The notes: generated from the letters alone by a model not told the origin. A DNA stretch of 64,000 bases from Paenibacillus sp. PCH8 (GCF_002968835.1 NZ_PKQK01000004.1:434001-498000); one strand, 5' to 3'. Positions 44,143-53,763 are shown, counted from the first letter of the stretch. Numbers and translations are program-made.

Positions 44143-45669
44143 ATGTATAACGTCATGATTGTGGAGGACAGCAAACCGATCTTGCGTAATATTAAAATGC
44201 TCCTGGAGTCGCTAACCTATCCGATTCGTATCGTTGCTACGGCAACGAATGGAGAGCAGGCTTTGGCAGCCATTGAGCAGGGATCCATTGATCTGCTCCT
44301 GACCGATATTCGAATGCCCAAGATGGATGGCCTGTCCTTGATCGAGCAAGCAAAGCATATCAATCCTGATCTGAAGGTCATTCTGATTAGCGGGTATAGT
44401 GATTTCGAATACACCAGAAAAGCGTTGAACCTACAAGTGTTCGACTATTTGCTGAAACCAGTGGAACGAGAGGCTCTGGACGAGGTCATGGGCCGGGTCA
44501 TTGACCAGCTAGATCAACAAATGTCGAAGAGCCTGCGGGATTTGCAGAACATCATCTATCCCCAATCGGACATGGAAGCGAAGCAAGGAGAGGACTTTCC
44601 TCCTTTATTCAGTCAATTGATGATCCTTATAAGCAAACAACCTTTCACTACAGGGCATGAACGATGGGAGCAGCCGAAGCTTCAAGCGATCTTGCATAAT
44701 TTTTTCATAACGCATGCATGTCGAGTGTACACAAGTCATGCTGCGTATCAATATATTGTTTTCGTCAACAAGAGTGCAATTGACTTGTATTTATCCGTAC
44801 ATGAGTGTCTGGAAGCATTGCGACGTCATCTGGTTGCTCATGACATGCATGCAATCATTGGCGGCCAACTGCTGCTCGCTGAGTCTGACAATCTGCCTGA
44901 ACTCTATCACCGGATGTCATCGCTCATGTCTGCACAGCAACGAATGAAACAAGGGTTAGCACTGGATACGAGTAATCCCGTGTCGATGGCAAGGGCAGAG
45001 ACAGGCTGTCTGGATTCGGTGCTGGAATGTGCTTTTGTGCAAATGATACAGGCTCGTCGAAAAGAAAAATTTATTCTCAAACTATCCGAGCTGCTGAATC
45101 GATGGTCCGAGAAGAATGTTCATGTGACAGAGGTGGAAAGGTTTGTTGGGGTAGTAGTTGACACGTTCGCTCATCTATACGAAGAACAGGGTTCGGGGAT
45201 GAGACTCAGTCTTGAACTTCGGGCGAGTGAGCTATACGAGGCACAGACGTATGCTGATTTTTGCCGGGAACTCATTGAATGGACCAGGCAGTGTTTTGAT
45301 ATGCTGCAATCCCCCGTTCGTAAAAGCCAAGCGCTTTGGTTCGAGCAGATTGATGAATACGTTAAAGTGAATAAATACTCATCATTGTCTATTAATGATG
45401 TCGCCACGACATTTCACGTAAGTCCTTCTTATGTCAGCAGAGTGATCAAGAATGCCACTGATTATACGTTTGTCCAATATTACACCCGGCTTCGAATTCA
45501 GGAAGCTTGCAGCCTGATGGAATCACAACCGGACATGAAATTCAAGGAGTTATCCGATCTGCTGTCGTTCAGTGATCAGCACTATTTCTCGAAAGTGTTC
45601 AAAGAGTATACGGGATTCAGTCCCACCGAATATAAAGAACGTATGCCCAGCGCTTCAAATCATTCATAA
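44143..45669 (+). CDS. YesN-like response regulator with AraC DNA-binding domain
   Basis: A 508-residue regulator: receiver domain with D9, phospho-acceptor D55 (LLLTDIRMPKMDG) and K105 (YLLKPVERE), a central linker of about 270 residues, and a C-terminal AraC HTH pair (SINDVATTFHVSPSYVSRVI; LSDLLSFSDQHYFSKVFKEY; GFSPTEYKERM). It is encoded directly behind the YesM-like kinase. By position it should control the divergent sugar importer at 39.1-42.2 kb. No terminator is obvious right after the gene. Confidence 0.94.
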   Translation: MYNVMIVEDSKPILRNIKMLLESLTYPIRIVATATNGEQALAAIEQGSIDLLLTDIRMPKMDGLSLIEQAKHINPDLKVILISGYSDFEYTRKALNLQVFDYLLKPVEREALDEVMGRVIDQLDQQMSKSLRDLQNIIYPQSDMEAKQGEDFPPLFSQLMILISKQPFTTGHERWEQPKLQAILHNFFITHACRVYTSHAAYQYIVFVNKSAIDLYLSVHECLEALRRHLVAHDMHAIIGGQLLLAESDNLPELYHRMSSLMSAQQRMKQGLALDTSNPVSMARAETGCLDSVLECAFVQMIQARRKEKFILKLSELLNRWSEKNVHVTEVERFVGVVVDTFAHLYEEQGSGMRLSLELRASELYEAQTYADFCRELIEWTRQCFDMLQSPVRKSQALWFEQIDEYVKVNKYSSLSINDVATTFHVSPSYVSRVIKNATDYTFVQYYTRLRIQEACSLMESQPDMKFKELSDLLSFSDQHYFSKVFKEYTGFSPTEYKERMPSASNHS

Positions 45670-45739
45670 ATCTCTCGAAGAATGCAAAGCTAACTCAGTC
45701 TTACTATAGGAAAAGTTACAAATACTTATTTAATTGTGA

Positions 45740-45846
45740 TATAATACTAGACAAATAAGGCTTGTTACTGATTTCTTTCAGGCAAAACCTATGTGTATTT
45801 ATGCTCAAAGTTTCTTTGAGTGTGTATATATATGGGTTTTTTTTGT
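45740..45846 (+). promoter_or_regulatory. Promoter and intrinsic terminator in the chemoreceptor leader
   Basis: TATAAT (45740-45745) with TTACAA 18 bp upstream predicts a start near 45752. A long hairpin follows: arms 45784-45810 and 45814-45840 are complementary over nearly all of 27 positions (many G-T wobbles, one mismatch) with a 3-nt loop and eight Ts. The chemoreceptor start is only 40 bases further, so the terminator lies within its leader. Alternatively it ends the upstream two-component transcript. Confidence 0.6.
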
Positions 45847-45884
45847 TGTCTTATTTGAGATTAACGAAGAGAGGGCGATACATT

Positions 45885-47951
45885 TTGAGAGTGAAAAAAG
45901 TAAAACAAGAAAAGAATGAACGATCATTTTATAGGAAAGGAGGGTCAGTTTTACGTTTAATGAGTACCAGACTCATTGTAGCTTTCCTGGCTGTTCTCAT
46001 TATCCCAACTGCACTTATCGGATTTTTCTCCTATTACAGTGCCAAAGATCAAGTTCAACAAAAAATGACCGAACCGATCAACACCATAATAACCATGACA
46101 GGGCAGCATATTAACAATCTGGTGGGGGAAAAAGCGAAATTATTGAGCTATATAGACCGTATATCAGGCTCTGCGTCTACCCTGGCGGACAGCGAAGCCA
46201 TGCAATACGAAATCAATCAATTAGCTAATACATATCCTGATATACTTGCCATTACAGTGGGCGACGAACAGGGGAGTTATACTGCTACTCCAGAGATCGA
46301 GGAAGCAGCATACGATCCACGCACCACGGAATGGTATACACATGGTAAGAATAACAATAATGGGTCACTCTATTTTTCGGATATCATGAAAGATCCGGTT
46401 ACAGAGAATATCTATGTGGAGATATCCAAAGCACTCTCAGATGGACAACGTGTAGCAAGTATTAAACTTGATCTGGCCCCATTAGCACAAGAACTATCTC
46501 ATGTGGATGTTGGAGGCAATGGAAGTCTGATTGTTGTCGACGCCAATCGAACCATCGCGGCTTGGTCTGGTGCAATTGTTGAAATGGGTGGAGGAGGAGA
46601 ACTCGGTGGAGCACTTGTTGACGGAATTCCGCTCCAGCCTAATACGGCTTCAAGTCCCGACGAACCCATAGCATTCTCCAAATATGTAAGAACTGATCTG
46701 GAGTACGATGTGGATATTTATAACGGTGTCAATGCATTAACAGGTTGGAATGTTATTGCTTTGATGGGTCATGAAGATTTTATCGCTGCTGCCAAACCAA
46801 TTCTGGTAACGAGTCTAACTGTAATTATTATTTCCGTACTGATCGCCGGCGTCATTATTTTCTTTATTCTGAGGTCCTTTATGGTACCTATGAAAAAACT
46901 GCGAACGGCTACCCGCAATGTACGAGAAGGTAATCTCTCGGAACGTGTTAATCTCCGAAACAAAGATGAATTTGGTCTATTGGCCAATGATTTTGATCAA
47001 ATGACCATTTCACTGCAATCGGTTGTTACCGAACTTAATCAGACATCGTCGTTGCTAAGTCACTCTTCACGAATGATACAGGAAAGCACAGAACAAACCA
47101 CCGTATCGGTACAGCATGTTGCTGAAACCATGCAGCAGACTGCCGAAACAGCTGTAATTGGGGCTGAGAATTCGGAACAAACTGCAAACGCAGTGGAAGA
47201 GATGGCGAGAGGCATTGGCACAATAGCGGAATCAGCCAGTGCAATTGTAAATTCGGCCGAAGCGACGGAACGTGCTGTCGCAAACGGAGGAAAAACCATT
47301 AACCAAGTCGGTGAACAAATGGAACACATTCTTGGAGCTGTTGAAGAAACGTCAGCATTGATTAACGAGTTGTCCAATCTATCTGCAGAAGCCAATAGAA
47401 TGAACGAAGCTATTGCCGATATCTCTCGGCAAACCAATCTGCTGTCGCTGAATGCCTCCATTGAAGCATCCAGAGCAGGAGAACACGGGAAGGGTTTTGC
47501 TGTCGTTGCAGGTGAAGTACGCACGTTATCTCTACAATCCAAACAAAGTGCGGACGAGATTGGTGCAACAATGAGCAAAATGCTCGATCTGATCGGGAAA
47601 TCCACATCGCTTATGAATGATAAAGTTCGCAACCAAGTCGGTGAAGGAATACGCATTAGCAGAGAAGCTTCTGCAACCATAACCAGCATTGAACAATATA
47701 CGACGCATATTGTGGGTCAAATACAGGATATTTCTGCTGTTTCAGAACAGTTGTCAGCAAGTACAGAACAAGTCTCTGCTACCGTTGCCGAGATGTCTAA
47801 TATCTCTAAAGTGTCGGCAGATAGTGCCCAGACGACTTCGGCGGCAGCCCAAGAGCAAATGGCCGCAATGGAGGAGATATCCGCATCATCTGTACAACTA
47901 TCCCAAACAGCTGAGAATATGCAACAACTGGTTCGTCGATTTACGCTCTAG
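45885..47951 (+). CDS. Methyl-accepting chemotaxis protein
   Basis: About 688 residues from TTG 45885 (GAGGG 9 bases upstream; the frame is open further up but lies in the terminator). First helix [20 protein letters not shown], a dCache-type extracellular sensor domain, second helix [24 protein letters not shown] ([20 protein letters not shown]), and the signalling hairpin with the CheA/CheW-contact tip (ETSRAGEHG-like [20 protein letters not shown]). It passes ligand signals to CheA. No che gene is nearby. Expression may be limited by the leader terminator. Confidence 0.93.
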   Translation: MRVKKVKQEKNERSFYRKGGSVLRLMSTRLIVAFLAVLIIPTALIGFFSYYSAKDQVQQKMTEPINTIITMTGQHINNLVGEKAKLLSYIDRISGSASTLADSEAMQYEINQLANTYPDILAITVGDEQGSYTATPEIEEAAYDPRTTEWYTHGKNNNNGSLYFSDIMKDPVTENIYVEISKALSDGQRVASIKLDLAPLAQELSHVDVGGNGSLIVVDANRTIAAWSGAIVEMGGGGELGGALVDGIPLQPNTASSPDEPIAFSKYVRTDLEYDVDIYNGVNALTGWNVIALMGHEDFIAAAKPILVTSLTVIIISVLIAGVIIFFILRSFMVPMKKLRTATRNVREGNLSERVNLRNKDEFGLLANDFDQMTISLQSVVTELNQTSSLLSHSSRMIQESTEQTTVSVQHVAETMQQTAETAVIGAENSEQTANAVEEMARGIGTIAESASAIVNSAEATERAVANGGKTINQVGEQMEHILGAVEETSALINELSNLSAEANRMNEAIADISRQTNLLSLNASIEASRAGEHGKGFAVVAGEVRTLSLQSKQSADEIGATMSKMLDLIGKSTSLMNDKVRNQVGEGIRISREASATITSIEQYTTHIVGQIQDISAVSEQLSASTEQVSATVAEMSNISKVSADSAQTTSAAAQEQMAAMEEISASSVQLSQTAENMQQLVRRFTL

Positions 47952-47963
47952 GTTAAGCTATGA

Positions 47964-47989
47964 AAAGTCGCTATTAAGCGGCTTTTTTT
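47964..47989 (+). terminator. Terminator of the chemoreceptor gene
   Basis: AAGTCGCT (47965-47972) and AGCGGCTT (47977-47984) pair with one wobble around ATTA, followed by TTTTTTT. Confidence 0.9.
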
Positions 47990-48009
47990 GTTGCATGCTT
48001 CCGGAGTAT

Positions 48010-48111
48010 ATGAATGCAATAGAAGGTGCACGCGAGGAGTTATGTATTGAACGGGATCGAATGGAGTCGCTACTTTATCATAAAGTACTTGAAGAGATAA
48101 CCGCGTCATGA
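48010..48111 (+). CDS. Possible 33-residue Spo0E-like small protein
   Basis: ATG 48010 with CCGGAG a few bases upstream opens a 33-codon frame: MNAIEGAREELCIERDRMES then LLYHKVLEEITAS. The spacing of AREEL and, about 14 residues later, HKVLE resembles the helical hairpin of Spo0E-type aspartyl-phosphate phosphatases that dephosphorylate Spo0A, but the usual SQxLD ending is absent. It lies directly after the chemoreceptor terminator with no clear promoter. It may be a degraded copy or a chance ORF. Confidence 0.3.
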   Translation: MNAIEGAREELCIERDRMESLLYHKVLEEITAS

Positions 48112-48120
48112 AATTAAAGA

Positions 48121-48156
48121 AAAAAAGACCTCCTGTTCTATATAAGAGAGGAGGCC
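48121..48156 (-). terminator. Terminator of the MMPL transporter gene
   Basis: On the minus strand GGCCTCCT (48156-48149) pairs with AGGAGGTC (48134-48127) with one wobble and runs into TTTTTTTC. Confidence 0.85.
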
Positions 48157-48191
48157 TTGCAGTATTTTACACCGTCATTCTATGGGCAGTA

Positions 48192-50522
48192 TTACTTGGA
48201 TTGAGACTTGGAATCTGCTTGTTCTTCGGCGCTAAGTGTAGCAATCAACTTCTCACCTTCGACATCCAGATTCGGCAAGATACGATCCAGCCATTTCGGA
48301 AGCGACCAGGCTTTGTCACCAAAGATCGCCATGATTGCTGGCACCAGACCCATTCGAATGACGAAGGCATCAATCAGAATGCCCACAGCTAGTGTGAATC
48401 CAATTTGTTTGATCATGACATCATCCGTGAAGATGAATCCTGCAAATACCGAGACCATGATCACCGCTGCGGCAACAACCACGCGGCTTACCTGGTTATA
48501 GCCATGAACAACTGACTCGGTACCTCTATGACCATGTACATATGATTCTCGCATAGAGCTAACAAGGAAGACCTGGTAGTCCATTGCCAAGCCATATAGG
48601 ATACCTGTGACGATGATCGGCATGAAGCTTAGTAGTGGACCGCCGGTATCAAAACCAAAGAGCGAATGAAGCCAGCCCCATTGGAATACAGCTGTAGTAA
48701 TCCCGAAAGTAGCCAGGATACTTAGAAGGAAACCGATGGTTGCTTTAATCGGAACGATGATTGAACGAAACACGAGTAACAGGATAATCAGCGATAGTAG
48801 AATGATAATTCCTACATAGATCGGGAACACCTGCGCCAGTTTGGCTGACATATCGATATTAACGGCTGTAAGTCCAGTGACCCCAAGCTTCACATCATAT
48901 GTCTGAGCGATACTCGAATCTGCCGAGCGCAGATCATTAACCAGCGTCTTAGTGACTTTATCGTTAGGACCTGTTTCCGGGATGAGACTAAAGATCGCTA
49001 GATCTTCTGTCATACCGAGCGGTGTAACCTGTGCAACGTTATTTTGACCTTGGAGCTCCATCACCAGACCACCCAAGAGCTCTGGCGTAACTTTAGCGGA
49101 TGAGTCCTGAGGTTCTGCGACCAGAATAAGGGGGCCGTTAAAACCTTCTCCGAAGCCTTCAGAGATTGCATCATAGCTTTGTCTTGCGGCAGTATCCAGG
49201 TTCGCTGAGGAAGCTCCGGGAATGCCCATATCCATCTTGGTGATCGGTGTTGCAGCAAATCCGAGAACGACGATAATGACAATAATGGTAGCCCAGCGAT
49301 GTTTGATAACTAATTTAACCCATTTGTCAGCAATTCCGTGGTTAGTCGCTTTAGGATTCTTCGTGCTTTTCTCGCGAGTTTTGGTCGAACAGATGCGTTC
49401 ACCAACCAACCCAAGCAATGCCGGCAAGAGAGTTAAGGCAATGAATACGTTGATGAGCACGGTCGCAGCAGCAACCAATGCCATCGTAGACAAGAACGTG
49501 AGTCCAATGACCAGCATACCGCAGAGTGCAATAATAACGGTTAATCCGGCAAAGAATACCGCGCTGCCTGATGTACCGATGGCTCTTGCCGTCGCCTCTT
49601 GTGCACTCAGGCGCTGATCAATAATCATGCGACGCTGGCGATTGACGATGAACAGAGCGTAGTCAATTCCAACGGCCAGACCAACCATAAGAGCCAGAAC
49701 CGATGTGACGCTAGGCATTTCTATGAATTTGGAGATCGAGAACGCTCCGCCTACGCCAATAGCAACGCCGAGGAGTGCGGTGATCAGAGGAAGACCTGCT
49801 GCAACGACGGAACCAAGGGTGATCAGCAATACAATCACGGCAATAACCAGTCCGACAATCTCTGCCGATCCTACACCGATGGATACCGATTTGAGCGTTT
49901 CGCCCGGTAACACGGTGATGTTGGTTCCTTGCTCTACCGTCATGACGGAATCAATAACGGAATCGAACACATCCTGTGTAATGGCAGATTGCTCGATCGT
50001 GAACTGGAATTGGAACAGGGCAATCTTGCCATCCGAAGAGATAAGTACACCCGGTACAGGAACACCTTCCACCATTAGAGGGCCATATGGAGGAGGAGAT
50101 GTTGCTTGAGATTGAGCCATGTTGGCAGCCTGGGCATTCTGTGCCTGAGCCATCTCAGCGGTAGCTCCGGAAGCGCTCGCTTCAGCTGCATAATCTGCGG
50201 GGTTAATGACTTTGTCTAATCCGTATACTTCACTAACCCCTTTCATCATTGCAGCTATACGTTCAGGCGTATCCAAACGCTCGTTGTCCGGCGCTTTGAA
50301 CACAACACTTCCTTGACCGCCAGAGGCAGCCGGCAACTCTTTGGCTAGTTGATCCAGCACCTTCTGTGACTCTGTGCCTTCAATCTTCATTTCAGAACTG
50401 ATGTGAATCCCGTTGATGCTAATCATGGAGATGACAATACCCAGAATCAATACCCACGCTAAGATGAAATATCCAGGTTTGCGATAAGCAGTTTTCCCTA
50501 TTTTATATAATAATGTAGACAT
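48192..50522 (-). CDS. MMPL-family RND transporter
   Basis: A 776-residue membrane protein with the MMPL/RND layout: helix 1, a large extracytoplasmic loop (about residues 35-205), helices 2-6 with the GLAVGIDYALFIVNRQRR motif, helix 7, a second large loop and helices 8-12 with GLAMDYQVFLVSSMRESY. The paired Asp-Tyr motifs are those used for proton coupling. In Firmicutes such proteins export lipids, lipopeptides or antibiotics. It follows a TetR gene on the same strand after 45 bases, forming a regulator-pump operon. Confidence 0.93.
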   Translation of the reverse strand: MSTLLYKIGKTAYRKPGYFILAWVLILGIVISMISINGIHISSEMKIEGTESQKVLDQLAKELPAASGGQGSVVFKAPDNERLDTPERIAAMMKGVSEVYGLDKVINPADYAAEASASGATAEMAQAQNAQAANMAQSQATSPPPYGPLMVEGVPVPGVLISSDGKIALFQFQFTIEQSAITQDVFDSVIDSVMTVEQGTNITVLPGETLKSVSIGVGSAEIVGLVIAVIVLLITLGSVVAAGLPLITALLGVAIGVGGAFSISKFIEMPSVTSVLALMVGLAVGIDYALFIVNRQRRMIIDQRLSAQEATARAIGTSGSAVFFAGLTVIIALCGMLVIGLTFLSTMALVAAATVLINVFIALTLLPALLGLVGERICSTKTREKSTKNPKATNHGIADKWVKLVIKHRWATIIVIIVVLGFAATPITKMDMGIPGASSANLDTAARQSYDAISEGFGEGFNGPLILVAEPQDSSAKVTPELLGGLVMELQGQNNVAQVTPLGMTEDLAIFSLIPETGPNDKVTKTLVNDLRSADSSIAQTYDVKLGVTGLTAVNIDMSAKLAQVFPIYVGIIILLSLIILLLVFRSIIVPIKATIGFLLSILATFGITTAVFQWGWLHSLFGFDTGGPLLSFMPIIVTGILYGLAMDYQVFLVSSMRESYVHGHRGTESVVHGYNQVSRVVVAAAVIMVSVFAGFIFTDDVMIKQIGFTLAVGILIDAFVIRMGLVPAIMAIFGDKAWSLPKWLDRILPNLDVEGEKLIATLSAEEQADSKSQSK

Positions 50523-50566
50523 TTCTGTAATTTACACTCCCTCTAAGATGAATATGGATGGTTAGC

Positions 50567-51190
50567 TTACTCGAAACCTGTTCGCAAACGTCCAAACACA
50601 CTCTCCAAAAATTGATCAAACGTTACTGCATCAGCCTTCGTGTCCTCAGACATGGTCTGTCCCGGCAGCAGCACATTCAATCTTCCGTCAATTAATGGCA
50701 GTATGGTACCGTATATAGCGTTAATGAGAAGATAAGTATAAACCTCATCATACTTTCCGTTAGACAAATCCAGCAGCGTATCTTGAGCTTGTGTCTGCAT
50801 CTGGTGCATGGCCCCGAGGTAGTGCGGTTCAAGTACAGGATAAGTCTGAGATAAGGCTACAAGCTGATGCAATCTTCCTATGAGTTCGGTTGTAAGTTGC
50901 ATTTTGATCAGATTGTACAGTACATCAAGCAGAGAGGCGTTGTCGGGAATTTCTGTAAGCAAATGCTCAAGCTCCGTTGTATTCGGAACCGAGGTCGCTC
51001 CTCTCGCGACAGCTTCTTCCTTGCACGTAAAATAGTTCGCAAAAGTTCTGCGGGAACATCCCACTTTTTGCACGAGTTCTTCGACCGTAAAACCGTCGAG
51101 TCCATGTTCAATGGTGAGTTCAAATGCCGTTCCGGCAAGTGCTCTTTCTGTGGCTTCTTTCTTCAAATGCCTCAAATTTCGTGTGGTCAT
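50567..51190 (-). CDS. TetR-family regulator of the MMPL transporter
   Basis: A 207-residue repressor with an N-terminal TetR HTH (LTIEHGLDGFTVEELVQKVGCSRRTFANYFTCKEEAV) and a helical ligand domain. GGAG lies 4 bases upstream of the ATG. It heads an operon with the MMPL pump. The promoter (51309-51281, minus) is overlapped by two direct repeats CTCATTGTGCAA, likely operator sites, suggesting autoregulation of the whole unit. Confidence 0.92.
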   Translation of the reverse strand: MTTRNLRHLKKEATERALAGTAFELTIEHGLDGFTVEELVQKVGCSRRTFANYFTCKEEAVARGATSVPNTTELEHLLTEIPDNASLLDVLYNLIKMQLTTELIGRLHQLVALSQTYPVLEPHYLGAMHQMQTQAQDTLLDLSNGKYDEVYTYLLINAIYGTILPLIDGRLNVLLPGQTMSEDTKADAVTFDQFLESVFGRLRTGFE

Positions 51191-51280
51191 TATGCTCCGC
51201 TCGTGCGTTCACCTCCTCTTGCTGAAAAGTAGTGTAAAGCATGAAGAACAAGTTCATGTTTCATTCGCTCTATGAAAATA

Positions 51281-51326
51281 ATCATAACAACAAGTTGCTC
51301 ATTGTGCAAATTTACTCATTGTGCAA
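51281..51326 (-). promoter_or_regulatory. tetR-MMPL promoter with direct-repeat operator
   Basis: On the minus strand TTGCAC (51309-51304), 17 bp, TATGAT (51286-51281). CTCATTGTGCAA occurs twice on the plus strand, at 51298-51309 and 51315-51326 (17-bp period); the first copy covers the -35 box. Each copy includes a near-palindrome TTGTGCAA. Confidence 0.6.
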
Positions 51327-51519
51327 TTATTTTATTTGTCTAACAGGGATAACTTGCGTTATATTCCCATTAAGATTCGCATTTTGGAGACAGCGCTTGC
51401 ACTATTTTTGGAGCATAGCTTGGTGGCATTTGGAGCTGGTGAAACAACGTAATTAATGTGGAGGTTGGCTATAACCCTACCTCCCGGAAGAGCTGGATAT
51501 TGATGGAGGTAATTGATTA

Positions 51520-51978
51520 ATGAATAAAAATGAAGTTTTTATGCAAAAAGCTATTGAGATTGCACTGCAAGCCCGCAAGGAAGGGAATGAGCCTTTCGGA
51601 GCTATTTTGGTAAGAAATGATGAAATTGTGATGATTGGTGAAAATAAAATCAACACGTTCTGTGACCCTACACACCATGCAGAAATTGGGCTCATACGTA
51701 AATATTGCTCCGAACATCAGGTGTTTGATCTGAGCGAATACACCCTGTACACAAGTTGCGAACCATGTGTGATGTGTTCTGGAGCGATGGTTTGGTCGAA
51801 TCTGGGGAGATTGGTGAATAGCGTGTCACATGATCAATTAGCCGAAATTGCTGGAAGCAACATTATGATTTCGTGTGAAGAAATATTTGAGAAAAGTCCT
51901 CAAAAACCTGAAGTAGTGGGAGAATTACTTAACGAAGAAGGCTTGAAAGTATTCGAAGGATACCGGTTTCATTCGTAG
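51520..51978 (+). CDS. Nucleoside/base deaminase (guanine deaminase-like)
   Basis: A 152-residue cytidine-deaminase-fold enzyme: zinc site HAE (H53, E55 in THHAEIGLIR) and PCVMC (C83, C86 in SCEPCVMC). The pattern EGNEPFGAILV and the length fit the GuaD/CMP-dCMP deaminase branch rather than TadA, whose tRNA-binding end is absent. Likely deaminates a free base or nucleoside; guanine is the best guess. GGAGG is about 8 bases before the ATG. The 330 bases before it hold the divergent tetR promoter and no gene I can recognise. Confidence 0.82.
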   Translation: MNKNEVFMQKAIEIALQARKEGNEPFGAILVRNDEIVMIGENKINTFCDPTHHAEIGLIRKYCSEHQVFDLSEYTLYTSCEPCVMCSGAMVWSNLGRLVNSVSHDQLAEIAGSNIMISCEEIFEKSPQKPEVVGELLNEEGLKVFEGYRFHS

Positions 51979-52000
51979 TCGTCATCGGAGTGGGAAAATT

Positions 52001-52460
52001 TTTATATAATAATTGCTTGATTTTTTTTTCAACGTCTGATAGTGTAAGACCTGTGATTTTGGAAAGTTGATGTATCAATATGAATTAGAGCTTTCCAGCA
52101 GATAATTTTTGACCACTTCAACCAGGAAGTTAAGGCCATACGGACAGCCGGGTCAAACGCCGATTGGCAACTTATGTTGCTTTATTGATTGAGTTCAAAG
52201 CTCAAATTTTATAAGTTGGTTACTTTACAACCAGTGCAATTGCACATCAACTTGTGAAACGGTCAATAAGAGTAGTAAAGGCGAATTATTTGCTATATAG
52301 ACTCTGATCCAGTATTGATATACATGAAGGAGCTTTCCGCCAATTGAATTCTTATGAATTTTATTTGGTCATGGAGACTTCACGTCTTTTTTATGATGTA
52401 TATCAACAAGCAAGTGTGATGATGCGCGATTGCGGGCATTTTTCACCTTGCTTTTTTTGT
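52001..52460 (+). other. Hairpin-rich leader region ending in an intrinsic terminator
   Basis: The 545 bases between the deaminase and the carboxynorspermidine dehydrogenase hold no convincing gene but many hairpins: GGAAAG/CTTTCC (52061/52091), ACTTC/GAAGT (52115/52126), GCAAC/GTTGC (52167/52176), TTGAG/CTCAA (52189/52201), and a three-way junction closed by AAGTTG/CAACTT (52213/52248) with inner hairpins. A terminator (arms 52408-52419 and 52443-52453, T7) lies 65 bases before the start codon. TATAAT at 52005 and TTGCTA-17-TATTGA at 52290 are possible promoters. This layout suggests a riboswitch or other attenuating leader; no known class recognised. Confidence 0.45.
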
Positions 52461-52523
52461 TGTCTTGTTGTCACCGTTTTAAACCAATTAAATAAAATAC
52501 ATATTGGAATAGGAGAATGTAAA

Positions 52524-53762
52524 ATGGGAAAAGCACTAATCATCGGCGCCGGCGGCGTTGCTTCCGTGGCAGTACACAAATGCGTTCAAAATAGCGAAGT
52601 TTTTGAGGAAATCTGCATCGCGAGTCGTACCAAATCCAAATGTGATGAGCTCAAAGCCAAGCTGGACGGCGGAAAAACCAAAATCACGACAGCACAAGTA
52701 GATGCTGATAATGTTGACGAACTGATCGCACTGATCAACGAAGTTAAACCGGATATCGTGATGAACCTGGCTCTGCCGTATCAAGATCTGACGATCATGG
52801 ATGCATGCCTTGCAACCAAAACGAATTACATGGACACAGCAAACTATGAGCCACATGATACAGCGAAGTTCGAATACAGCTGGCAGTGGGATTACAAAGA
52901 GCGCTTTGAAAAAGCAGGAATCACGGCATTGCTTGGAAGTGGATTTGACCCAGGCGTGACTGGCGTATTCTCTGCTTATGCCCTGAAGCACTACTTTGAC
53001 GAAATTGAGTACATCGACATTCTGGACTGCAACGGCGGTGACCATGGTTATCCGTTCGCTACGAACTTCAACCCGGAGATCAACATTCGCGAAGTTTCGG
53101 CGAACGGAAGATACTGGGAAAATGGGGAATGGATCGAAACGAAACCAATGGAAATCAAACGTGTCTACGACTTCAAAGAAGTTGGAGAGAAAGACATGTA
53201 CCTGTTGTACCATGAAGAGTTGGAATCTTTGGCGAAAAACATGCCTGGTCTGAAACGCATTCGTTTCTTCATGACATTTGGTCAAAGCTATCTGACTCAC
53301 TTGAAAGCACTTGAAAATGTAGGTATGACTTCCATCGAACCAATCGAATATGAAGGCAAACAAATCATCCCTCTGCAATTCCTGAAAGCCGTACTGCCTG
53401 ATCCAGCATCCCTTGGACCACGTACGGTTGGCAAAACGAACATCGGTTGCATTTTCAAAGGTAAAAAAGATGGTCAAGACAAAACATACTATGTGTACAA
53501 CATCTGCGATCACCAAGAGTGCTACAAAGAAGTGGGTTCCCAAGCGATCTCGTATACAACAGGCGTTCCTGCGATGATTGGTGCGGCAATGGTGATGACA
53601 GGCAAATGGAACAAACCAGGCGTATACAATGTAGAAGAGTTCAACCCGGATCCATTCATGGAAGAGTTGAACAAATGGGGCCTCCCTTGGGTTGAAGATT
53701 TCAACCCGGTACTCGTTGATGAACTGCCAGAAGAAGTTAAAGAATCGGAGCTTGTTCGTTAA
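52524..53762 (+). CDS. Carboxynorspermidine/carboxyspermidine dehydrogenase (saccharopine dehydrogenase family)
   Basis: A 412-residue NADPH-dependent enzyme that condenses aspartate semialdehyde with a diamine to give carboxy(nor)spermidine, the first step of the alternative polyamine route. The Rossmann motif is ALIIGAGGVASVAVHKC, with CIASRTKSKCD for NADP and FDPGVTGVFSAYALKH plus DILDCNGGDHGYPFATNFN for the substrate. The start ATG 52524 follows AGGAG by 8 bases; the frame is open upstream into the leader but that part is not family sequence. It is followed after one base by the cognate decarboxylase. Confidence 0.92.
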   Translation: MGKALIIGAGGVASVAVHKCVQNSEVFEEICIASRTKSKCDELKAKLDGGKTKITTAQVDADNVDELIALINEVKPDIVMNLALPYQDLTIMDACLATKTNYMDTANYEPHDTAKFEYSWQWDYKERFEKAGITALLGSGFDPGVTGVFSAYALKHYFDEIEYIDILDCNGGDHGYPFATNFNPEINIREVSANGRYWENGEWIETKPMEIKRVYDFKEVGEKDMYLLYHEELESLAKNMPGLKRIRFFMTFGQSYLTHLKALENVGMTSIEPIEYEGKQIIPLQFLKAVLPDPASLGPRTVGKTNIGCIFKGKKDGQDKTYYVYNICDHQECYKEVGSQAISYTTGVPAMIGAAMVMTGKWNKPGVYNVEEFNPDPFMEELNKWGLPWVEDFNPVLVDELPEEVKESELVR

Positions 53763-53763
53763 A

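Noticed and set aside
45762-45884. Upstream extension of the chemoreceptor frame
   Set aside because: The frame is open to 45762 but those codons lie in the terminator hairpin, and the encoded text is not typical of a receptor N-terminus. TTG 45885 has a good ribosome site.
46500-47700. Long minus-strand ORFs opposite the chemoreceptor (up to 209 codons)
   Set aside because: They mirror the repetitive codon pattern of the signalling coiled coil on the plus strand and have no ribosome sites or known domains.
52110-52170. Similarity to 5S rRNA (GGAAGTTAAG followed by CGCCGATTGG)
   Set aside because: The two blocks match 5S rRNA words but are 23 nt apart instead of about 8, the closing stem is absent and the surroundings do not fold as 5S. 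Treated as coincidence within the structured leader.
52344-52523. 60-codon N-terminal extension of the carboxynorspermidine dehydrogenase
   Set aside because: In frame and with an AAGGAG before TTG 52344, but it crosses the terminator hairpin and precedes the Rossmann motif where the family starts. ATG 52524 has its own site.
52536-53543. 335-codon minus-strand ORF opposite the dehydrogenase gene
   Set aside because: Antisense reading of a highly conserved coding gene; Phe/Cys/Val-rich text without motifs and no ribosome site.
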